Source of the DNA: Candidatus Uhrbacteria bacterium | GTDB lineage: Bacteria; Patescibacteriota; Patescibacteriia; 2-12-FULL-60-25 | NCBI GenBank assembly: GCA_016203535.1 | Contig: JACQMO010000009.1 | Location: 1-37,651, forward strand | Direction of reading: 5' to 3' | DNA length: 37,651 nt | In this document: one piece after another, positions 7,521-15,469 of the stretch | How the letters are laid out: every line of letters begins with the position of its first letter | How positions within the stretch are numbered: position 1 is the stretch's first letter | Translations under genes and position numbers: made by a program | Notes under the pieces: model-generated | Seen by the model: the letters and a program-made list of their open reading frames with translations, nothing else | Databases searched by the model: none | Told to the model about the DNA's origin: nothing

Positions 7521-9920
7521 ATGTCCGATCAACCGGAACAGCGCGCCGAGCGTCGGTCGTCAGGGGCGCGTCGGGGAAAATCCGCGCAGTTTTTGGCTGC
7601 CCTTGAGTTCCAACGCCTGACGGCCGCCGAACGGAAAAAGGAGATGGAAACGTCCGAGGCATCCCAGGACGCGCGCGAGCTGGCCGAGGCGGAAGCCGAC
7701 ATCGCGGAGAAAGAGCTGGAACTGTTCGTGCGGGAACACGACTCCACCGGCGCCCTGAAGGGAGAGAAAATGGGGCGCGATGCGGCGCGCGAACTCCGTG
7801 AACGGGGCGTGGAGCGCGATGAGAGCGGATCCATTCGCCTGAATCCGGAAGACCATCGAGCGCATACGCTGCTCATCAACATGGGAGAGCTGGATCGCCT
7901 GAATACCCTGGGCGGTCACGCGCTGGGCGACAGCGGGCTTCGTCTGTCCCTGCAAACAATCGAAGACGCGGTGATCGACGTCCTTCGAAACCGACCGGAA
8001 TACAAGGACGACCGTCGGTTGGCGGAGGCGTATGACATCTACCGCACCTCGGGAAACGACTTCACCCTCACGCTCCGCGGCATTGAAGATGATGTGGCGC
8101 AAGAGATCCAGGACCGGATGAATCGCCAGGAGGTTTCGCTCGCCTCGGCCAAGCCGGGCGTCGAGCCCGTGCCGCTCACCGCGAGCCGGGTGGCGCGGGC
8201 GGACGCAATCGCGCTCGTGAACCAGCTCGAAGAACGGCCGGAAGACGCCGGACTCACGGACGAACGCGTCATTATTGACGCGATGAAGGAGAAGCTCCAG
8301 GCGTTGAACGATGCGGCGAAGGTCGAGGCCCGTGTCGGGCGGATGCTTGAGAAAATCCGGGAGAGCGGACGGCGGCCGGAAGGGGAGGGCGCGGCCAGGA
8401 ATTTTTACGAGACGTTCCTCAAGAAGTCCCTTGGGAGCGTGTTCCGCACCGAACCCGCGGCGGAACCGCTCGATTATGCCGGATTCCGGCAGCTGCTCTC
8501 CGAGCGGGGAGCGCTCGAAATCCCTCCGCCCGTCGAGTGGACCCATTTCGTGGCCGAACGGTCGCTTGGGGACGCCTTCGAATCGTTGAAATCACGTCGC
8601 GCCGTCGGACGGAAAATCGAACTTGAGTTGGCGCAGCGCGTGGCGTCCGAGGCGTTGCAGCGCCTTGAACGGTTCGGAAGGGAAATCGCCCCGGAGCCAA
8701 CCCCGGCATCGCTCGGCGGGTTCGAGGAACCGAAGCCCACGCGCGGGATCGCCGCCATGGCGGAGTTGCGCAACGCGGCGGACGCCGCGGGAGCAGAGGC
8801 GGGAGACCGCCCGATTCCGACCGCGCGCGCCAAACGCGCCCGTCTGGAATACGACCTCGAGCGCGCAAAGCGCGATGAACGCACCGGGCTCTACGGCCGC
8901 GGCGTCTTTTTCGAAACGATGAGCAGGGCCGTCCAGGAGAAGCGGCCGCTCGCCACCGTCGCGATCGACATGGCGTTCCTGAAATATTTCGACAAGGAAG
9001 GCGGGCCGGGAACGGGCAACCTCGCGATCGCGAAGGCCGCGGAAATTCTGGACGGAGTCGCCGCCGCATTTAGTCGTGAGGGGACGGCGGTCGAGGCCTT
9101 CCGGACGGGAGGCGATGAATTCGCTCTGACGATCACGGGCGGAGACGCGCAAACGATTCAGGAGGTGGTGAAGGCCGTGCGTGAGGCCGCCATCAACGCG
9201 GGCCGGATTCCGGGAACCGCGGGCGTCCGGCCGACCTATCGTCCGGAAGGGCTCCAGTTCAATTACGGAATCCGGGAAGCGCGGACGCCGGACGCGTTCC
9301 GGAACGAGCTGCTCGAGATGGGCGTCCCGCTCGGTGGCGAGGAAGACGCCGCCGCGGAACTGCCCGAGTATCTCCTGCGGCTCGCCGACAAGGAGATCGA
9401 CATCCAAAAGGGCGTCAACCGGATGATGTTTCTGATCTCGCGCGGCCTGGAAGAACGCCAGACCGGCGAATCGCGCAACGGCGATCTGCTCACGGCGTAT
9501 TCGCAGAAGGCCATCTTCGGCGAGGTTGGCGCTTCGCGCACCCGGTCGTTCGTCGAACAATTGTCCGGCTCGGCAGATCCGTCCGTCGAGATGCGGAAGA
9601 TCAAAACCGACGTGCTGGAATTCGTGCTTGCGCAACTGGATGCGCGGCATGCGGACGCGGCGCATGTGGGGGCGGAACTCGACCGGCGGGTGGAAGAGGC
9701 CGTGAAACTGCGGTTCGTCGAGAACCGCGTCCGGGAACTGGAGGAAGAGATCATGGGACTGCGGATGCGTCTCACGAGGGAAACGGAGGCGCGCGCCTCG
9801 CTGGAAGAAGCGCTTCGCGCCGCGGAGGAGGAACATCGGGCGGTCGGGCGCCTGCGCGAACGGATTTCGTCGCCGTCATCCGGATCGTCGCCTCCCGCCG
9901 CCATGCGGGACGTCGCCTAG
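7521..9920 (+). CDS. Large soluble protein with two GGDEF-like domains
   Basis: 799 residues, no signal peptide or membrane segment. The second half has a recognisable diguanylate cyclase domain: RDERTGLYGRGVFF (like the LTGLxNRRxF start) near 451, AIDMAFLKYFDKEGG near 481-495, and RTGGDEFAL with GGDEF at 530-534. An earlier region looks like a degenerate copy: INMGELDRLNTLGGHALGD at 119-137 (like DxDxFKxxND-xGHxxGD), then YRTSGNDFTL with SGNDF at 177-181. Between and around them are charged helices likely to form coiled coils (40-100, 240-290, 700-785). GGDEF proteins make c-di-GMP; the first domain lacks the signature, and in the second the usual Asn of the substrate loop is replaced (YFDKE), so activity is uncertain. 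TATCCT at 7509-7514 lies 6 nt before the ATG, suggesting leaderless initiation. Confidence 0.75.
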   Translation: MSDQPEQRAERRSSGARRGKSAQFLAALEFQRLTAAERKKEMETSEASQDARELAEAEADIAEKELELFVREHDSTGALKGEKMGRDAARELRERGVERDESGSIRLNPEDHRAHTLLINMGELDRLNTLGGHALGDSGLRLSLQTIEDAVIDVLRNRPEYKDDRRLAEAYDIYRTSGNDFTLTLRGIEDDVAQEIQDRMNRQEVSLASAKPGVEPVPLTASRVARADAIALVNQLEERPEDAGLTDERVIIDAMKEKLQALNDAAKVEARVGRMLEKIRESGRRPEGEGAARNFYETFLKKSLGSVFRTEPAAEPLDYAGFRQLLSERGALEIPPPVEWTHFVAERSLGDAFESLKSRRAVGRKIELELAQRVASEALQRLERFGREIAPEPTPASLGGFEEPKPTRGIAAMAELRNAADAAGAEAGDRPIPTARAKRARLEYDLERAKRDERTGLYGRGVFFETMSRAVQEKRPLATVAIDMAFLKYFDKEGGPGTGNLAIAKAAEILDGVAAAFSREGTAVEAFRTGGDEFALTITGGDAQTIQEVVKAVREAAINAGRIPGTAGVRPTYRPEGLQFNYGIREARTPDAFRNELLEMGVPLGGEEDAAAELPEYLLRLADKEIDIQKGVNRMMFLISRGLEERQTGESRNGDLLTAYSQKAIFGEVGASRTRSFVEQLSGSADPSVEMRKIKTDVLEFVLAQLDARHADAAHVGAELDRRVEEAVKLRFVENRVRELEEEIMGLRMRLTRETEARASLEEALRAAEEEHRAVGRLRERISSPSSGSSPPAAMRDVA

Positions 9921-9976
9921 TGTGGTATCATTCGTGCACCGTCCTCCTTCATTCGTATCCTCGTTCCGTCTTTCGT

Positions 9977-11185
9977 ATGAATGCACGTCACTCCCGACGC
10001 ACCGATTTCGCGCGACATGCCTTTCCGCAACCGCCGATCGCTCCGAGCGTGTATCGGAACATCGCGTTCAGCTTTCTCGGGCTGACGGTCGTCATCGTCG
10101 CCGTCGTGGTCTGGATGTCCACCGTGCGTGCGGAGATTCGAATCCAGGCGACGCGGGATTCCATCGCCCTCCAGACGACCGTGGAAGTCGCGAAAAGTCC
10201 GGAACAAGGACAGTTGCAGGGCCGGGTGGTGGAAGGAACGTTCGATAAGATCCAGGAATTCATGGTGAAGGAGCAGGCAGCCGTCTCGTCGAACGCGACG
10301 ACGACCGGCCGCGTGCGCATCACGAACCGGTATTCCAAGGCGCAGCCGCTCATCAAGACCACGCGGCTCCTCACGCCGGACGGGAAGCTGTTCCGGATCA
10401 ACGCCACCGTCACCGTCCCGTCCGGGGAATCGATTGAGGTGGGGGCGTATTCCGACAAGCCGGGAAAAGGATCCGAGATCCCATCCGGAACGACCTTCGT
10501 CATCCCCGGGTTGTGGATCGATTTGCAGAAACTCATCACCGCGGAAGCGATCACTTCTTTTGCGCCTTCCTCTGATGCGGTGAAGGTGGCTTCCGCCACG
10601 GATATCGCCGACGCGCAGCGGACGCTGGAGGAAACGGTGCTCGAGGAGGCGAAGAAAACGCTCGCCGCCGAAGCGAACGTCCCGGCGGACAAGCTCGGCG
10701 ACCGGTGCCATGATAATGGAGGGTGTTGGGCGGCGTTTTACGCCATCCAGCCGATGGAAAAGAAAAGCAACGTCACGGCCGGGCAGCAGACGGATTCGTT
10801 CCTCGCGCAGGTGAAACTCAAGGTCACGGCCGTTTTTTTCCCGCGGAAAGACATGGATCTTCTCGTCACCGGCAAGCTGAAGGAACGTCTGCCGGAAGGC
10901 CACGATCTCATTGATTTCGATTCGCGGAATGTCGCCTACACGCTGGAGCAGTCCGATGCGAAGGTCGAGAAAGCGCGGTTGTCCGTGAAGACCGAAGCGT
11001 TTTCGCGGCTGATTGCCACGAGCCCGTCCCTCTCGAAAGAGGGCCTTGCGGGGCTCTCCGTCGGCGATGCTACGTCGAAGTTGAAGGCCGTGGACGGCGT
11101 CGAGTTCGTCGAAATTACGCTCCGCCCCTCCTGGGCCCGCACCATCCCGAAACAGAAGGATAAAATAGAAATACAGATTGAGTAG
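9977..11185 (+). CDS. Single-pass membrane protein with large extracellular domain
   Basis: 402 residues from ATG 9977; the frame is open 57 nt further upstream, but that part is unlike coding sequence. A positively charged N-terminus (ARHSRRTDFARHAF) precedes one membrane segment at about 32-54 (FSFLGLTVVIVAVVVWMSTV), so the rest is likely outside the cell. The region RVRITNRYSKAQPLIKTTRL with VPSGESIEVGAYSD is predicted beta-rich, like the Ig-type or baseplate-J-like domains found in CPR surface proteins; I cannot assign a family firmly. A helical stretch (DAQRTLEETVLEEAKKTLAAEA) and a two-Cys-containing loop-like segment follow (DRCHDNGGCW). TATCCT at 9956-9961 could be the -10. It follows the GGDEF gene by 56 nt. 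Confidence 0.65.
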   Translation: MNARHSRRTDFARHAFPQPPIAPSVYRNIAFSFLGLTVVIVAVVVWMSTVRAEIRIQATRDSIALQTTVEVAKSPEQGQLQGRVVEGTFDKIQEFMVKEQAAVSSNATTTGRVRITNRYSKAQPLIKTTRLLTPDGKLFRINATVTVPSGESIEVGAYSDKPGKGSEIPSGTTFVIPGLWIDLQKLITAEAITSFAPSSDAVKVASATDIADAQRTLEETVLEEAKKTLAAEANVPADKLGDRCHDNGGCWAAFYAIQPMEKKSNVTAGQQTDSFLAQVKLKVTAVFFPRKDMDLLVTGKLKERLPEGHDLIDFDSRNVAYTLEQSDAKVEKARLSVKTEAFSRLIATSPSLSKEGLAGLSVGDATSKLKAVDGVEFVEITLRPSWARTIPKQKDKIEIQIE

Positions 11186-11186
11186 G

Positions 11187-11216
11187 AGAGAAGGGCCCAC
11201 GGGTCCTGCTCCTATT
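11187..11216 (+). other. Hairpin holding a partial inverted copy of the GTGA/GCAGG motif
   Basis: TAGGAG and CTCCTA form a stem around AGGGCCCACGGGTCCTG. The inner part CCCACGGGTCCTGC is the reverse complement of GCAGGACCCGTGGG, the 3' half of the structured motif at 21301-21407. The partner half with TCACCCGTG is absent. It may also terminate the upstream transcript, although the following T tract is weak (ATTTGGTTT). Confidence 0.5.
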
Positions 11217-11241
11217 TGGTTTAAGGGAAGAAGCAGGAGAC

Positions 11242-11270
11242 TTGGCCGTTTTTGCGTTGTCTGTCAGAAT
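11242..11270 (+). promoter_or_regulatory. Probable thrS promoter
   Basis: TTGGCC at 11242-11247, a 17-bp spacer, CAGAAT at 11265-11270. The thrS ATG is 9 nt downstream, leaving a leader of about two nucleotides and no SD site. Confidence 0.45.
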
Positions 11271-11279
11271 AGAGGCCTT

Positions 11280-13052
11280 ATGGATTTTTCCATCGAAACC
11301 CGCCGGCATAGCGCCGCGCACATCATGGCCGCCGCGATCCAGCGGCTGTTTCCTGACGCCAAATTCGGCGTCGGCCCGACGGTCGAGCACGGATTTTATT
11401 ACGACATCGACATCGGCCGGACGGTGACGCCGGAAGATCTGGAGGCGATCGAGAAGGAGATGAAACGGATCGTGGTCGAAAATCCGGAATTCACGCGCGA
11501 AGAAATGTCGCTCGACGAAGCGATCGTCCTATTCGGATCGCTCGGACAGTCGTACAAGGTCGAACTCCTCAAAGACCTGAACAAACGCGGGACGACAAAG
11601 ATTTCGGCGGAAGAAGCCGGGGATCTCGACCCGGGGAACCCGACGGTCGCGTCCGTGTACCGCACCGGCTCCTTTGTGGATCTGTGCCGCGGGCCGCACG
11701 TCGGTCGGGCCTCTGAGGTCGGCGCCTTCCGGCTGACGAAAGTCGCGGGCGCGTACTGGCGCGGCAAGGCGGAAAATCCGCAGATGCAGCGCATCTACGG
11801 GTGGTGTTTCGCGACACAGGCGGAACTCGAAGAACACGCGCGGATGATGGAGGAAGCGGAAAAGCGCGATCATCGCGTTCTCGGGCCCGCGCTCGGGCTG
11901 TTCACCTTCCATCCGTACGCGCCGGGAATCCCGTTTTATCTGCCGAAGGGGATGGCGGTTCGGAACGAACTCATGACATTCGTCCGTGAGATGTCATACG
12001 GAGAGGGGTATCAGGAAGTCCAGACGCCTCAAATTTTCGATGCCGACCTGTGGAAAACGTCCGGCCACTGGGAGCATTATCGCGGCGACATGTTCACCAT
12101 GACGGTCGATGACCGGGACATGGCGGTGAAACCCATGAACTGTCCCGCGCACATGCTGCTGTTCAAGATGGGGCTCCACTCGTACCGGGAACTGCCGCTC
12201 CGCATGGCGGAAACGACCACGCTCCATCGCAATGAACTGTCCGGGACCCTCGGCGGATTGACGCGCGTCCGCGCGTTCGGGCAGGACGACACGCACATCT
12301 TCGCGCGGCCGTCGCAGGTGCAGGGGGAGGTTGTCGCCCTGCTTGAACGCGTCCGGAAGGTGTACGAGACGTTCCGGTTGCCGATCGCGGAAGCGGTGCT
12401 CTCGACCCGCCCGGAGAAATTTTTAGGCGAGAAAGAAACCTGGGACAAGGCGGAAGAGGATCTCCGGCTTGCGTTGGTCGCATCCGGCATCCCGTTCGGT
12501 GTGAATGAAGGCGACGGCGCGTTCTACGGTCCGAAGATCGACATCCGAGTGAAGGACGTGATCGGCCGCAAATGGCAGCTTGCGACGGTCCAGCTCGATT
12601 TCCAGATGCCGCAACGGTTTGAATTGGAATACGTGGAGGAAGACGGATCCCGCAAGACGCCGGTCGTCATCCACCGCGCGATCCTGGGCTCCATCGAGCG
12701 ATTCCTTTCGATCCTCATTGAACACTATGCCGGGGCGTTTCCGTTGTGGCTCGCTCCGGAACAGGTGCGGGTGCTTCCGGTCGCCGACCGCCACGCGGAA
12801 TTCGCCGCGTCGCTCGCTTCGGAACTTCGCGCCAAGGGACTTCGGGTGGACGTAGACGTCACGACGGAGTCGGTCGGGAAAAAAGTCCGCAACGCCGAAC
12901 ACGCGAAAGTGCCCGTCATGCTCGTCGTGGGGGACAAGGAGGCAAGCGGGGACGTGTTTACGGTCCGTCGATACGGACAGAAGGATCAGTCGTCGATGGG
13001 CAAAGAAGAATTTTTGGGCGCCCTGAAGACGGAAATTGAAAACAGAGAGTAG
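11280..13052 (+). CDS. thrS: Threonyl-tRNA synthetase without TGS domain
   Basis: 590 residues. It charges tRNA-Thr with threonine. The protein begins directly with the editing (SAD-containing) domain: RRHSAAHIMAAAIQRLFPD near residue 9, and HGFYYDIDI; the N-terminal TGS domain of about 60 residues seen in E. coli is absent. Zinc ligands are C288 (MNCPAH), H339 (THIFARP) and H465 (VIHRAILG); the spacings of 51 and 126 equal those of the E. coli enzyme (C334, H385, H511). The anticodon-binding domain is at about 485-590 (LAPEQVRVLPVADRH). The frame is open further upstream, but the ATG at 11280 fits the family start and the promoter. Two tRNA-Thr genes lie further along the window. Confidence 0.96.
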   Translation: MDFSIETRRHSAAHIMAAAIQRLFPDAKFGVGPTVEHGFYYDIDIGRTVTPEDLEAIEKEMKRIVVENPEFTREEMSLDEAIVLFGSLGQSYKVELLKDLNKRGTTKISAEEAGDLDPGNPTVASVYRTGSFVDLCRGPHVGRASEVGAFRLTKVAGAYWRGKAENPQMQRIYGWCFATQAELEEHARMMEEAEKRDHRVLGPALGLFTFHPYAPGIPFYLPKGMAVRNELMTFVREMSYGEGYQEVQTPQIFDADLWKTSGHWEHYRGDMFTMTVDDRDMAVKPMNCPAHMLLFKMGLHSYRELPLRMAETTTLHRNELSGTLGGLTRVRAFGQDDTHIFARPSQVQGEVVALLERVRKVYETFRLPIAEAVLSTRPEKFLGEKETWDKAEEDLRLALVASGIPFGVNEGDGAFYGPKIDIRVKDVIGRKWQLATVQLDFQMPQRFELEYVEEDGSRKTPVVIHRAILGSIERFLSILIEHYAGAFPLWLAPEQVRVLPVADRHAEFAASLASELRAKGLRVDVDVTTESVGKKVRNAEHAKVPVMLVVGDKEASGDVFTVRRYGQKDQSSMGKEEFLGALKTEIENRE

Positions 13053-13069
13053 AAGAAAGCTCCTGCCCC

Positions 13070-13166
13070 CGGCATTCGGTCGTAGGTATTCCTCGCAGAC
13101 GCTCGTGGCCGCTCGGCCGGGCTTATGCTGCTCGAAACACCTACGCCCGAATACCCTTTGTTTTTT
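13070..13166 (+). terminator. Dispersed 87-bp hairpin element, copy 2, acting as thrS terminator
   Basis: GGCATTCGG (13071-13079) pairs with CCGAATACC (13147-13155), and TCGTAGGT pairs further in with ACCTACG; the apex is GGCCG-CT-CGGCC. The hairpin is followed at once by TTTGTTTTTT (13157-13166), so it has the form of a long intrinsic terminator. It is the counterpart of copy 1 at 6943-7029. Confidence 0.75.
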
Positions 13167-13200
13167 CGTGGATTATTCGTCTTTGGCGCAAGGCTGGGTA

Positions 13201-13255
13201 AACGTCAGCACGGGTGATCCGCCTCAGGCGGAGCAGGATCCGTGGGTTCGACGTT
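13201..13255 (+). other. Structured motif A (GTGA/GCAGG internal loop)
   Basis: Stem AACGTC:GACGTT (13201-13206/13250-13255), small internal loop AG against GGTTC, stem CACGG:CCGTG (13209-13213/13240-13244), asymmetric internal loop GTGAT against AGCAGGAT, stem CCGCC:GGCGG with loop TCA. The same plan with different stem sequences is found at 21301-21407 and 24150-24225. It lies between the convergent thrS and coiled-coil genes. Its orientation is taken from the other copies. Confidence 0.65.
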
Positions 13256-14804
13256 AGGCCGTTCCGCGCCAGCGTTTTTGCTGTCGGCTTACGATCCCGC
13301 GGCGTTCTTTGGTTCCGCGCAGGACATCCTTCGGCCCGACCCGTTCCGCAAGCGTGCTTAAGAGCAGGGCGTTCTTGTCGAGGTTGAGGGCTTTGGCGTG
13401 CTCCATGGTTTTTGCGTACCATCGGTTCGCCTCCGCATCGTTCTGGCGCGCCATTGCATCCTTATAGTTCGCGATCATGAAGATGAAGCTCGTCGACGGA
13501 GATTCCGGGGCGGGGAATGACTTCACGTTCTCCATGCCGAGGATGCCTGCCGCGACCGGATTTTTGTTCAGATTGGCATTCACCAGCTCCCACAACCGGT
13601 CGGCGTTCGGAACAAGTTCCTGCGCCCGGGCGATCGACATAGGTTCCTGTTCGCGCTCAATTTTTTGTACTCCTCCATGATCTTGGCCGGCGGGGGGAGG
13701 GATTTCAGCGGCTTCCCGTTTCTTTTTTGCCTGCGTGATCTTTTCCTCCATCTCCGGCGTGACTTCCCACCCGCGGTCAATCTCTTCCTCCTCCATCTGC
13801 TGGAGGATCCGCTTCCGATCCGCCTCCGGGATTTCGATGATGCCGGATTTTTCCTCCTCTTCCTCCATCTGTTTCAGGATCCGTTTCCGGTCCTCTTCGG
13901 GAATGACAAACTCATCCGCCTCTGTGGCGATTTCCGACGTTACCGTTTCCGGAACCGCTTCCGCCTTGGGGGCCCGGCGACGACGTTCGTGCGGCACGCG
14001 CTCGATCGCGGCCGCTTCTCCGCGTTTTGACCGGCTCATCGCATCGCGGTAGAGGTCATACTCGGATTTTTGGTTTGTCAGGTGTGCCAACGCATTTTTG
14101 AACCGGAAGGAAAGCGATGAGAAGAGTCCCTTTACGCCGGGCACATTTCCACCCATGAGCGCCTCGGGATGCGCGCCGTATTGCTGCTTGATTCGGTTGA
14201 TGATCTGCGACATCTCTTGCTGCCCCGCGCGGCCGCCCGCTTCTTCGGCGAGTTCGACCCCGCTCACTTTCGCTCCGAAGCGAAGCTCGCTCTCCGCGAT
14301 GCGCGGCTCCATTTTGCTTGCACGGATGCCCGCTTCGATTTCCTCCAGCGCGAGAAAATTCTCGTTCATGATGTCGCCGATCTTTTCGCCCGCTGGGACA
14401 CGCCGCGCATCCGCCTGCAGCCCCTCAAGGCGTTCGCGGATTTCCTCAAGTTCCCGACCGTACCGATCCATTTCCTGATCCGTGATCGTCCGTTCGCCCC
14501 TTCGTGTTTTCGTCCCCAGCGTCTCGCGGAATTCTTCGAGGATGTTTTTTGCCAGCTCCCGTTCGTTTTCGGAGCGACGCCGCAGTTTTTCCGCGGACGG
14601 GTGCATGCGCTCCCGGAGTTCTTCGGCGCGCTGTTCCGATTCTTTCTGCTCGCGCTCGACCTCTTCGGACAGCACGACCTTCGCTTCCGGAACCTCCTTG
14701 GGTTTCGCGCGCTTCGGCAGCTCCCGCGGGGCGACGTATTCCGCCCGCTCGGACGGCGCCGCCGGTTTGAGCTTTTTTGCGAGGCCCCCTTCCATGTTTG
14801 GCAT
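13254..14804 (-). CDS. Coiled-coil protein with tandem acidic repeats, function unknown
   Basis: 516 residues from the ATG at 14804 (a further ATG 24 nt upstream is in frame, but its codons overlap the TATACT-like promoter). Lys/Glu/Arg-rich, no membrane segment. The N-terminal third is long charged helix (SEEVEREQKESEQRAEELRE), a possible coiled coil. A middle segment contains two similar units, DRKRILKQMEEEEEKSGI and DRKRILQQMEEEEIDRGW, preceded by IPE. The last 110 residues are more regular (VPNADRLWELVNANLNKNP, NRWYAKTMEHAKALNLDKNALLLSTLA), perhaps a small helical domain. It converges on thrS and its stop codon lies inside motif A. It is not recognised. Confidence 0.6.
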   Translation of the reverse strand: MPNMEGGLAKKLKPAAPSERAEYVAPRELPKRAKPKEVPEAKVVLSEEVEREQKESEQRAEELRERMHPSAEKLRRRSENERELAKNILEEFRETLGTKTRRGERTITDQEMDRYGRELEEIRERLEGLQADARRVPAGEKIGDIMNENFLALEEIEAGIRASKMEPRIAESELRFGAKVSGVELAEEAGGRAGQQEMSQIINRIKQQYGAHPEALMGGNVPGVKGLFSSLSFRFKNALAHLTNQKSEYDLYRDAMSRSKRGEAAAIERVPHERRRRAPKAEAVPETVTSEIATEADEFVIPEEDRKRILKQMEEEEEKSGIIEIPEADRKRILQQMEEEEIDRGWEVTPEMEEKITQAKKKREAAEIPPPAGQDHGGVQKIEREQEPMSIARAQELVPNADRLWELVNANLNKNPVAAGILGMENVKSFPAPESPSTSFIFMIANYKDAMARQNDAEANRWYAKTMEHAKALNLDKNALLLSTLAERVGPKDVLRGTKERRGIVSRQQKRWRGTA

Positions 14805-14848
14805 ATATGTTGATCGGAAGTATATCACCTTTTTTTCTCGGCATAAAA

Positions 14849-14875
14849 CGCCCCGGGGAAACCGGGGCGTTCAGG
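14849..14875 (-). terminator. Terminator of the infC-rpmI-rplT cluster
   Basis: On the minus strand AACGCCCCGG, loop TTTC, CCGGGGCGTT, then TTAT, directly after the rplT stop. Plus-strand reading gives the same hairpin. Confidence 0.8.
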
Positions 14876-14876
14876 A

Positions 14877-15215
14877 TCATCCGTTCACGATTTTTGCAAA
14901 CACGTTCGGGTACGTCCGCGCGATTTCGGAAAGCGCTTTGCGGTCAAGGGCGACGCCGCGCTTTTTCAGACTCCCCATCAGTTTGGAAAACGTGGTGCCG
15001 ACGGCGCGGGCCGCCGCGTTGATGCGGATCTGCTGGAGCGCGCGATTGTCGCGTTTCTTGAGCTTGCGGTCGCGAAACGCGTGCGCGCCGGATTTGACGG
15101 CGGCCACCTTCGCGAGGGTGATTTTGGATTTGCGGCCCCACATCATCCCCTTGGTCCGGGCGAGGATGTTCTTTCGGCGCTTGATGCGGTGCGTTCCGCG
15201 TTTGACTCGTGGCAT
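14877..15215 (-). CDS. rplT: 50S ribosomal protein L20
   Basis: 112 residues. Starts MPRVKRGTHRIKRRKNILART, then the Lys/Arg-rich extended tail and the globular helical part (ALQQIRINAAARAVGTTFSKLMGSL), ending KIVNG. L20 binds 23S rRNA early in assembly of the large subunit. It is the last gene of the smpB-ssrA-infC-rpmI-rplT series. There is no SD site; the 21 nt before the start hold heptamer-like repeats (GTGGTAG, ATGGTAG on the plus strand). Confidence 0.97.
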   Translation of the reverse strand: MPRVKRGTHRIKRRKNILARTKGMMWGRKSKITLAKVAAVKSGAHAFRDRKLKKRDNRALQQIRINAAARAVGTTFSKLMGSLKKRGVALDRKALSEIARTYPNVFAKIVNG

Positions 15216-15236
15216 AGTGGTAGATGGTAGGTAGGA
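15216..15236 (-). repeat. Heptamer-like repeats in the rpmI-rplT gap
   Basis: Plus-strand units GTGGTAG (15217-15223) and ATGGTAG (15224-15230), then GTAGGAT. They fill the whole gap between the two ribosomal genes, so the rplT start codon follows the repeat directly. Confidence 0.55.
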
Positions 15237-15431
15237 TCAATTCGGGAGCGCTTTGATGATCGTCTTGGCGTAGACGGCGGCGACGCCCTTGTCGCGGCGC
15301 TTCTTCCGCGTGATTTTTCCCGGATTTCGGGTATTGAAATGGTTTTGACCGCCATAGCGCTTCAAAAGCTTCCCGCGTTTGGTGATGCGGATGCGCTTGG
15401 CGATCGCTTTGTTGGTCTTCATTTTCGGCAT
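15237..15431 (-). CDS. rpmI: 50S ribosomal protein L35
   Basis: 64 residues: MPKMKTNKAIAKRIRITKRGKLLKR at the start and the typical basic helix RKKRRDKGVAAVYAKTIIKAL near the end. A small rRNA-binding protein of the large subunit. It stands in the conserved order infC-rpmI-rplT, 38 nt after infC. The upstream gap is made of heptamer-like repeats in place of an SD site. Confidence 0.96.
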   Translation of the reverse strand: MPKMKTNKAIAKRIRITKRGKLLKRYGGQNHFNTRNPGKITRKKRRDKGVAAVYAKTIIKALPN

Positions 15432-15441
15432 ATTGGGACAA

Positions 15442-15469
15442 GTTGGTGGTTGTAGGTGGTAGGGGATGG
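15442..15469 (-). repeat. Heptamer-like repeats in the infC-rpmI gap
   Basis: Plus-strand phases GTTGGTG, GTTGTAG, GTGGTAG, GGGATGG at 15442-15469. The unit GTGGTAG is shared with the rpmI-rplT gap. This region is where L20-type leader control would act in other bacteria, but I see no L20-binding fold. Confidence 0.55.

Noticed and set aside
13036-13257. 73-codon ORF after thrS
   Set aside because: It runs through the hairpin element and motif A, with no coding character.
13201-13261. Integron attC site (GTTAGGC at 13253-13259 fits GTTRRRY)
   Set aside because: No RYYYAAC partner on the left, no integrase, no cassette arrangement; the other motif copies lack the GTTRRRY box.
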